Shown here: positions 57,688 through 64,000 of the stretch, piece by piece
How the letters are laid out: each line of letters opens with the position of its first letter
How positions within the stretch are numbered: position 1 is the stretch's first letter
NCBI GenBank assembly: GCA_013407085.1
Contig: JACCGJ010014704.1
Span: 57,802 to 121,801, forward strand
DNA from: Atriophallophorus winterbourni
Lineage: Eukaryota > Platyhelminthes > Trematoda > Plagiorchiida > Microphallidae
Length of the DNA: 64,000 bases
Reading direction: 5' to 3'
Made by a program: the position numbers and the translations under genes
Notes under the pieces: generated by a model
Seen by the model: the letters and a program-made list of their open reading frames with translations, nothing else
The model's database searches: none
What the model was told of the DNA's origin: nothing

Positions 57688-57770
57688 ATATCCTCCGCTT
57701 CGCGGTGGGGTTCGAACCCCCGACCACTATTGTAGTCTCTTGCCTTAACGACCTGGGCTAACGTCCACCG
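57643..57770 (-). mobile_element. tRNA-headed SINE with hammerhead ribozyme (SM-alpha type)
   Basis: On the minus strand a tRNA-like head starts near 57770 with a box A-like TAGCCCAGGTCG (57760-57749) and a box B GGGGTTCGAACCCC (57720-57707), the internal RNA polymerase III promoter. About 20 bases downstream comes a complete hammerhead motif (57687-57643). A tRNA-like promoter followed by a hammerhead is the known layout of the schistosome SM-alpha SINE/satellite family. The copy continues for an unknown distance past 57643. Single copy in this window. Confidence 0.82.
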
Positions 57771-57779
57771 TTTGACCGA

Positions 57780-58045
57780 TCGCAATTAGGCGTTTATGAA
57801 CTGTTCTCCAGACTGGCACTGTCCGCCAAGTGCCACATTATAGAGATTTCGGCCTCGTTTATCTTGTTAGACGCATGTGTTCCAGCCTAAGTGATTTCAA
57901 CTGCATCCGCTTGCAAACATAATATATAAGGCTTAATGCTACGCCAAATGTATTAGCCTAGTTGTTCCTTTGGTTCAAATGGTACGTGGAGAGGGAAGAC
58001 CTGCTGTATCGGCAACAGCTAGTTCCCTATATTGAACTGCCGTGG
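57780..58045. other. No recognised feature
   Basis: No coding or repeat recognised. Confidence 0.35.
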
Positions 58046-59640
58046 CGTACATCTCAACGCCTCAATTGAGAGGACACACCTTTTTGTTTCTATACATAAT
58101 AGTACGGGAAGCAGAAGATACTGGTTAAAAGCTATGGCTCGACTGGCGTTGAGCTTCACGTCTGAGGCTGCTTCCGACGGTGGGAGAGATTTTCAGGTCT
58201 AATTAGACAGCTTCCGCCCGCCTGAAGTCGGGCAGCCCCAGTAAATAAGGTGCCAACTCAAAACGGTCTGCTCTCTTAATTGGGTGCATGGGGATTAGGA
58301 ATCACTCGAAAAATAGACTATATATTTCCGCACCAGTGGAACGAATTACTAAACAACAAAGATCAGTTCTGAAACTGTGAACCTGGAACGTCAGTTCCAT
58401 GCTTCTAGGATTTCGGGATGAGGTCTTTCTCAAGAGGCGTAAGAAAATCAATTGTGATTAAAAATGTGGGATATATGCTGTAGGGCGACGTGTGCTACCC
58501 TGCAAGAGACACGATTACCAGACACTGGTATGCTAACAGAAAAAAGATTGAACTTTTTTTAGAAAGGAAGGGGTTCTGAAGAGCCTCGGTTGCATGGATT
58601 TGTGTTTGACGTAAGAAACGACCTATTAAAGCAGCATAACCGAGCTGCAGCGGAATTGGGACTTTAAATATGAAGTGCATTACTGGTACCATTACGTTGG
58701 TCAACGTTTATGCACCGACGCTCTCTGAGATGCCTCAAAACCGTCCTCAAAAACCTGCCACAAAAAACTGTATAGTGGTATGGGTGTTTTCAATGCTAGA
58801 GTTGGTGCAGATTAAGAGTTTTGGCGAAACTGTCTCGGAAAGTTCGGAGTAGGTAAAACCAATGAAAATGGGCAACGCCTTTTAGAAATGTGCCCACAGT
58901 GCAGTCTTTGTGTCAGCAACACTTTCTTTCAAACAAAACCACAGTATGAGGTCTCTTGGAAACATCCTCGCTCTAAGCACTGACATCAGTATGATCTTAT
59001 TCTTGTTAAGCGCACTAATATAGAAAGTCTACTCCTCACCCGATCATACCGTAGCGCAGACTGTGCCACTGATCATTCACTGGTCTGTGCAAAACTGAAG
59101 TTTCCTCACACGAGATTTCACCGCATCAAATTGTCTGCTAAGACAAGGATAGACGTCACTCGCATGTGCGAATCTAATTTAGCTGCGCAATTTGAAAAAG
59201 CCTTCACAGCCGAGTTCAACAAGACAACCCCACTTGAATCTGCTTCATAAACCTGGAAATCGATAAAAAAGCTTCACGTGCCGAGTCGAACTTCCCACTT
59301 TCGGTCTGAAGAAAGCTCGAACGAGCGACTGGTTCGAAGCAAATGCGTCTGAGATGTCTGCTGTGTTGGATGTGAAACGGCCAGCATTATTGAGGTCCCA
59401 TCAGTTTAAAAAACACGACTTCTAATAGCAGCTAGAAATAAGGTCCAACAAACTGCAAGACGATGTACAAATGACTATTGGACTGAAATTAGCCTTAATA
59501 TCCAAATAGCTGCGAATATTGGACGTTTTCAAGGCTTGTATGATGGGATCAAGTGAGCCATTGGTCCAAACAAACTTAAAACGGCTCCCATTGAGTCTAT
59601 CTATCGGATTTCATACTTTTCGATCGTGCAAGTCGACTTA
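58046..59640 (+). mobile_element. LINE 5' part: 5' UTR and AP endonuclease, decayed
   Basis: A GC-richer 5' UTR-like stretch (58110-58330) precedes an AP endonuclease: ATLQETRLPDTG near 58495, GTITLVNVYAPTLSEM (58683-58730), NENGQRLLEMCPQCSLCVSN (58862-58920), YEVSWKHPRSKH (58945-58980), DCATDHSLVCAKLKFP (59058-59105). A post-endonuclease linker reaches NIGRFQGLYDGIK near 59516-59554. RT is absent. It is a different family from the RTE at 2-5 kb, closer to the RTE/BovB-like LINEs common in aquatic animals, by recognition. Frameshifts and stops throughout. Confidence 0.75.
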
Positions 59641-59863
59641 CAGCAAAGTTACCTTTTTGACGGGTAAAGATCAATTTGTTCACACGCACAAAGTTTTTCC
59701 TAGCATCAGCTATCCTACAGATTTTGCTATCAATGCAAAGACCACATTGAGCTACAAGTTTCGATACCTTTTTTCGTGTTCTATCATCTGTGATACACGA
59801 ATTATCGCGGATTAATTGTTCAATGCCGAAATCTCGCCAACGAATAAAGTCAAATCACTCAAC

Positions 59864-60049
59864 GGACAAAACACCCATCGATTGGAATATGTTTGGGACC
59901 GATCGTGTATTTATAATGCAAAGGAATTTGTGTGCAATCGGTTAGAGTACTCTAACCTACTCTAACCGATTGCACACAAATTCCTTTGCATTATGAATAC
60001 ACGATCTGTCCCAAACATATTCCAATCGATTGCAGGACAAAACACCCAT
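59864..60049. repeat. Near-perfect hairpin flanked by 15-bp direct repeats
   Basis: Arms 59879-59946 and 59961-60028 are reverse complements (68 bp, two mismatches) around a 14-bp loop (GTACTCTAACCTAC). The loop itself repeats CTCTAAC. Outside the arms, GGACAAAACACCCAT occurs at 59864-59878 and again at 60035-60049. It lies at the junction between the LINE ending near 59640 and the CR1 starting near 60050. Confidence 0.92.
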
Positions 60050-60312
60050 TATCGATCAACCGACAAGCCCTATGCAACCCACAAGTATGTGCGAGATCCA
60101 CTGCCTTGACCACAGAAAATATCGATCCAGCTGTGACCGTGAGAAGTATTCATGCGACGGCAACACTGAATCGTTGTGACCTATGCATCACGTGTTTAGA
60201 TCCGGTGAGCGTTGATCCTGGTTCAGTTAAATGTGCTTTCTGCGGGTTCCACGAACACGCGACAATGTGATGAGAATTTAATTGATGAGGGTGTAAGGCT
60301 TGTAAATTATAA

Positions 60313-60327
60313 TGACTATCCATCTGT
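60313..60327 (+). repeat. Target-site duplication, left, of single hammerhead insertion
   Basis: TGACTATCCATCTGT, matching TGACAATCCATCTGT at 60434-60448 (14 of 15). Confidence 0.8.
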
Positions 60328-60433
60328 GTCAATGCTCACATAACCTAATCATACTCTTTCCACCTAATGACGGCAAACACCCAGAAACCGGTAGTGTAGT
60401 GTAATTTCGGGGGATGTGAGCAACACATCACTT
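60328..60433 (+). mobile_element. Short family A hammerhead insertion (106 bp)
   Basis: Inserted in CR1 ORF1 and bounded by a 15-bp target duplication. It holds one hammerhead core with about 30 bases before and 35-40 after, ending in the GTGAGCAACACATCACTTTG part of the 240-bp unit. It is therefore a sub-unit-length insertion centred on the ribozyme. Confidence 0.8.
60358..60398 (+). ncRNA. Hammerhead ribozyme core, family A (one core change)
   Basis: TTCCAC, CTAATGA (60363-60369), GGCAAACACC, GAAA (60384-60387), CCGGTA, GTGT. G5 of the core is A (CTAATGA), expected to abolish activity. Stem III palindrome and GUA triplet kept. Confidence 0.75.
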
Positions 60434-60448
60434 TGACAATCCATCTGT
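60434..60448 (+). repeat. Target-site duplication, right, of single hammerhead insertion
   Basis: TGACAATCCATCTGT, one mismatch from 60313-60327. Confidence 0.8.
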
Positions 60449-63400
60449 TTGTTATTCCTGCCTGTAGAAATTCAAATATAAATGGCCATCGCAAGAGTAT
60501 ACAATCATCTGTTGGAAAAGTGTTTACAATAGAGAGTAGATTGTCGCAACTGGAAGAGGAGCTTGTACAAGTGAAGAATGTTGTAGAGCCAATAATCAAG
60601 CGTAAATCATGTAAACTGAACAAACGGATACGCTCAAATTTACCATCACTAAACCATTCTCTAGAAAAGGTTGAATTGTTGCCTCACGGCACCAAGGAGA
60701 GTGTTAATATCGTCTTCAAGTTGAAACCGTTCAAATCGAATGCCCTATTAACCAAAGTTGCTTCGAAAGAAATTTCTCTTAGTGTTATCTGCATCAACTT
60801 GCCAGAATAGACGTTATTCTCGAATAGACACCAGAATTACTTGGCCGGATGGTGAAAACTGTGCACTCGGATGAATCTAAAAGCGATCCACCCGGTTTCG
60901 TTGATTCGCTTGAGTCATCCTCCCAATGCGCTACACCAAGATAAGCCGCGGTTTCTCAAGATTGTAGTGCAAAATGAGTAGGATTTAGAAGATATACTTC
61001 TGTCGACATACTTACTACGGGACAGCATGGGAAATACATCTCGTGTATTTGTTGATGTGCCCTGTTAAAATCGCCACCGGAAGGTAACCAAAAGAAAACA
61101 ACACTTATTCTCTTAAATGTCCCAGAAGATGCCACTAGTTCAAATACAAATTGTAAATTCAACCACGACATACAACAGTGGAGATTTATTAGTAATGCTA
61201 TCTAAACCAGCAATGCAGCGGTTATCGATACTTTCCTAATCCCGAAGTCACCGAATTACGAAGGTAATGGTCCACGACCCCTTAAACTGACATATTTGAC
61301 CACCACTATGGTGGACGGCGTGCTTAACAATTGGAACCAGTATCGATACAAAGATCCACGTGAGATCAAAATTATCAGTAAACACCTGAAAACCGATTCT
61401 ATCGTGGAAGTTGCCGAACCTGTTAACACTGAGCACAGTGATGCCGGGAATCCTTCTCCATAAAACGGATGTCAACCGATTCTATTCGAGTCGGTGATGT
61501 AATATACCCATTAACACGACGCCCACCATCTTTGACGCGTACTCAACTTACCTGCTCAAATACTCATCATCCAACACTTTTATCCCGATCAAACATCAAA
61601 TGTTTGTACACAAACGCACAATGCTTGATAAATAAGTTACCTGAGCTAATTAGGATTCGTCCAAGATATTAATTACTCTTGATAGCCGTAACGGAAACCT
61701 GGTTCAATCATAAATTAGCTGAGGAGGAAATTTCCATTCCAAACATGTTTCTTTTTCATCGTGTTCGCATGGACCGTGGAGGAGGAGGTGCTGCTATTTA
61801 CCATGATCAACACCTCACGTTCAGAGAAATCATGGATAATGATTTGATACTGGAAGATGTACTTTGGTGTTCACTTTAATTAGCAACAAGTGAAAACTGT
61901 GTTGCTTGAGTGATTTACCGACCACCGTCAGTAGACGAAGCTAGTTTAACCGAGACAACTCAGCTGGATGTTTCTAGATATCAACACAATAGGTGACTTT
62001 AATCTCCCGAATTTACTAAAAAGCGAGATTTCACCGGTGAATTCTCTTGATCATCTATTCTACAAAATTGAAAAATTGCTGTTCATCGATACTTCAAAAA
62101 ATCAACCAAAAATTAGAACTCCACTCAAAGTATGTTTCTAAACAACTGAAAAAGGGATTCGAATTCGTGACACGGTGTCGAACACGGAAATGGATAAAGG
62201 TGAGAAACTGTGCGTGGAGAAGCCACATACTGCAGTCAAAACCTGAATCTTGGAAATCTTAATGTTTGTTGAAAAACAAAGTTACTAAACTTGTCCAGGA
62301 TGATATAGAAAGGTAGCAAATCAATCTGATGGATAATATTGAACGAACCCTGATGCTCCCCTTCGAGAAACAGAACAGAAAGGCCACGGTAAAGCAGGGC
62401 GTTTCCGCTTTACTTACTACGACTGGAACTACATCCACTGATCTCAGAGCCGCTAACGAACTCCCTCAATTTACTCTAGAGTGTTCTACCCTAACGATTG
62501 CGTATGTAAGATATGACTGCATTCAGATCACAAATTAACACAATACACGAAATCGCCGTGAAACTCGATAGTGTCCTAGTGAAGCTACTCTGGTTGAATA
62601 CAAAAAAATCCCTCCTCCTAAAACAATGCGCCCATGCTCTATTCTCACCACTTTTTGATCTTTTCAACCTGTCACTGAGTTGTATTAAGGTTGCTACTGA
62701 CCGGAAAAATGGATTAATCACTCCGATGTGTCTAACTACAGACCAGTCACGTTGTTGCCAGTGGTCTCTAAAGTTCTCGAACGATTTGTAGCTGACGAAC
62801 TAATCAAACATTTGGAGCAAAATAAGCTTCTTTCCATCACACAGCACGGATTCAGGACAAGACACTCCTGCCTCACCAATCTCCTCATAACTCTTGATAA
62901 CTCTTGGATAATGGATGCCCTATCCAAGCTTGTTATTCGGATGTGTCTAAAGCTTTTGATCTTGTTAACCACAGCATACTGCTACAAAAATTGGAGCAGC
63001 TAGGGTTGGGCGGCAGACTATTGTCCTGGATACAGGATTACTTGACTGGTAGAGTTATCAGGATTAGAGTTGATGAAACACTATTTAGTAGAAGGTACAA
63101 GTGGCGTACCATATGGCTCAGTTTTTGGGCAGATACTCTTCCTGGTGTACGCGAACGATATACCTGAAGACGTACGCAGAAAAATCATTTTATTTGCCGA
63201 TGACATTAAAGTCTGGACTAACGTATGCACGATAGAAGATTGCCAAATTTTACAAAAAGATCTCGAAGCACTTCGTACGTGGTCCTTGCGAAACTGCCTA
63301 CCATTCAACATCCAAAAATGTTAAATTTTGAACGTCGGTGAATCATTCGAATTCACATACTCTCTGGGATCTCAGCAACGTTTATGGGTTACGGAAGAGA

Positions 63401-63825
63401 AAGACCTGGGTGTGTGGATTAGCAGTAACTTGAAGTCTGCTGTATAAAAAAGTCCTGCCAAAGTTTAGCATTACTCAGAAGGATCTTCGGTAGTTTCACG
63501 AAGCAGATACTCCCACGGATTATTAACACATATATCAGACGACACTGGAGTACGCTGTTCAAGCACGGTTCCCGTGGTTACAAAAGGACATGACCTTGCT
63601 GCAGTGCGTATACCACCGCAGTAAAAAACGGGTGCCCGGACTATATAAAAAACCATACGAGAATAGGATTGCAACTATAAACCTGTTTTTCTTTTCTGTC
63701 CGAGTCTGTTTTATATGGAACTCTCTGCCCCCACATATTATTTGCGTATCAAGCCTGAACATGTTTATTGCTGAACTTGACAAATATATAAAGCTAAACT
63801 TGTATGCCACTGTTATATAGGGTTA

Positions 63826-64000
63826 TTTAAAAGATTCACGATGTTCAAATACAGAATCACAAAGTGATTCCTGGCCAAGCGCTCGAGGCGCATATAAAAG
63901 ACGAATGTATTGTGGTGCTCACATCCCCTCACATACACACCACTACCGGTTTCTGGCTGTTTGACGTCATCGGGTGGAGACAGTCCCATTTATTTTGATA
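63826..64000 (-). repeat. Family A hammerhead repeat, continues past window end
   Basis: CACGATGTTCAAATACAGAA and the TCACAAAGTGATTCCTGGCC segment (63837-63876) match the downstream half of the 240-bp unit in inverse orientation, followed by the core and GGAGACAGTC. It abuts the end of the CR1. Confidence 0.85.
63940..63977 (-). ncRNA. Hammerhead ribozyme core, family A (one core change)
   Basis: Minus strand: TCCAC, CCGATGA, CGTCAAACAGCC, GAAA, CCGGTA, GTGG. Stem I pairs CCAC with GTGG perfectly. CCGATGA replaces CTGATGA (U4 to C), which should abolish cleavage. Confidence 0.78.

Larger units (their letters stand above)
60050..63825 (+). mobile_element. Near-full-length CR1-like LINE, decayed
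   Basis: ORF1 carries a cysteine-rich PHD/zinc-finger-like segment, CDLCITCLDPVSVDPGSVKC then AFCGFHEHATMC (60178-60270), and a coiled-coil-like stretch IESRLSQLEEELVQVKNVV (60528-60584). ORF2 starts near 61470: IKCLYTNAQCLINKLPELI, AVTETWFNHKL and DRGGGGAAIY (endonuclease, 61590-61800). RT follows: SNYRPVTLLPVVSKVLERFV (62730), TQHGFRTRHSCLTNLLITLD (62840), CYSDVSKAFDLVNHSILLQK (62934), and catalytic box FADDIKVW (63195-63218). The C-terminus includes CFIWNSLPPHII near 63708-63745. Numerous frameshifts and stops. ORF1 is interrupted by a hammerhead repeat at 60328-60433. The usual 3' tail is missing; a hammerhead repeat begins at 63826. Confidence 0.88.

Noticed and set aside
57690..57770. 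A genuine tRNA gene on the minus strand.
   Set aside because: Boxes A and B are present, but the acceptor ends do not pair convincingly and a hammerhead follows directly; a tRNA-derived SINE head fits better.

Overview
The window looks like repeat-rich, AT-rich nuclear DNA of a flatworm, most likely a digenean trematode. This is an inference from its mobile elements: CR1-like and RTE-like LINEs, a Penelope-like retroelement, and a tRNA-headed SINE carrying a hammerhead ribozyme of the schistosome SM-alpha type. There is no bacterial gene organisation. Nearly every protein-like stretch is a decayed retroelement fragment with stops and frameshifts. The only host-gene signal is a set of short minus-strand exons with good splice sites and compatible phases between about 32.1 and 42.4 kb. 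Part of it resembles the calf-2 and perhaps the thigh region of an integrin alpha subunit.

Layout. 1-1.2 kb: 3' end of a CR1 LINE. 1.24-16.5 kb: left copy of a large segmental duplication, interrupted by a full-length RTE LINE (2066-5296, 9-bp target duplication) and a hammerhead repeat insertion (8701-9009, 13-bp target duplication). 17.2-20.8 kb: three CR1 fragments. 24.4-28.7 kb: a 3.4-kb Penelope-like element inserted in a tandem array of a 240-bp hammerhead-bearing repeat (8-bp target duplication). 30.6-31.4 kb: CR1 3' ends. 32-42.4 kb: the host-gene exons, with introns full of LINE and Penelope debris. 43.2-46.6 kb: CR1 fragments. 46.15-47.84 kb: a tandem duplication with an 845-bp unit. 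46.58-56.62 kb: right copy of the segmental duplication, lacking the RTE and hammerhead insertions. 56.7-57.0 kb: an internally deleted RTE derivative. 57.6-57.8 kb: the SINE. 58.0-59.6 kb: another LINE 5' part. 59.86-60.05 kb: a 68-bp-arm hairpin between 15-bp direct repeats. 60.05-63.8 kb: a near-full-length decayed CR1 with a zinc-finger ORF1. 63.8-64 kb: another hammerhead repeat.

Main observation. Three distinct repeat families carry hammerhead ribozyme cores. Family A is a 240-bp unit with a GUA cleavage triplet. Family B has a unit of about 110 bp with a GUC triplet and often occurs as inverted pairs. The third is the SINE. All three have a self-complementary stem III (CCGG or CUCGAG core), which favours dimeric hammerheads. 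Two family A copies are bounded by 13-15 bp target duplications, and one is absent from the paralogous site, so these ribozyme units have moved as retroelements (retrozyme-like) rather than only expanding as satellite DNA.
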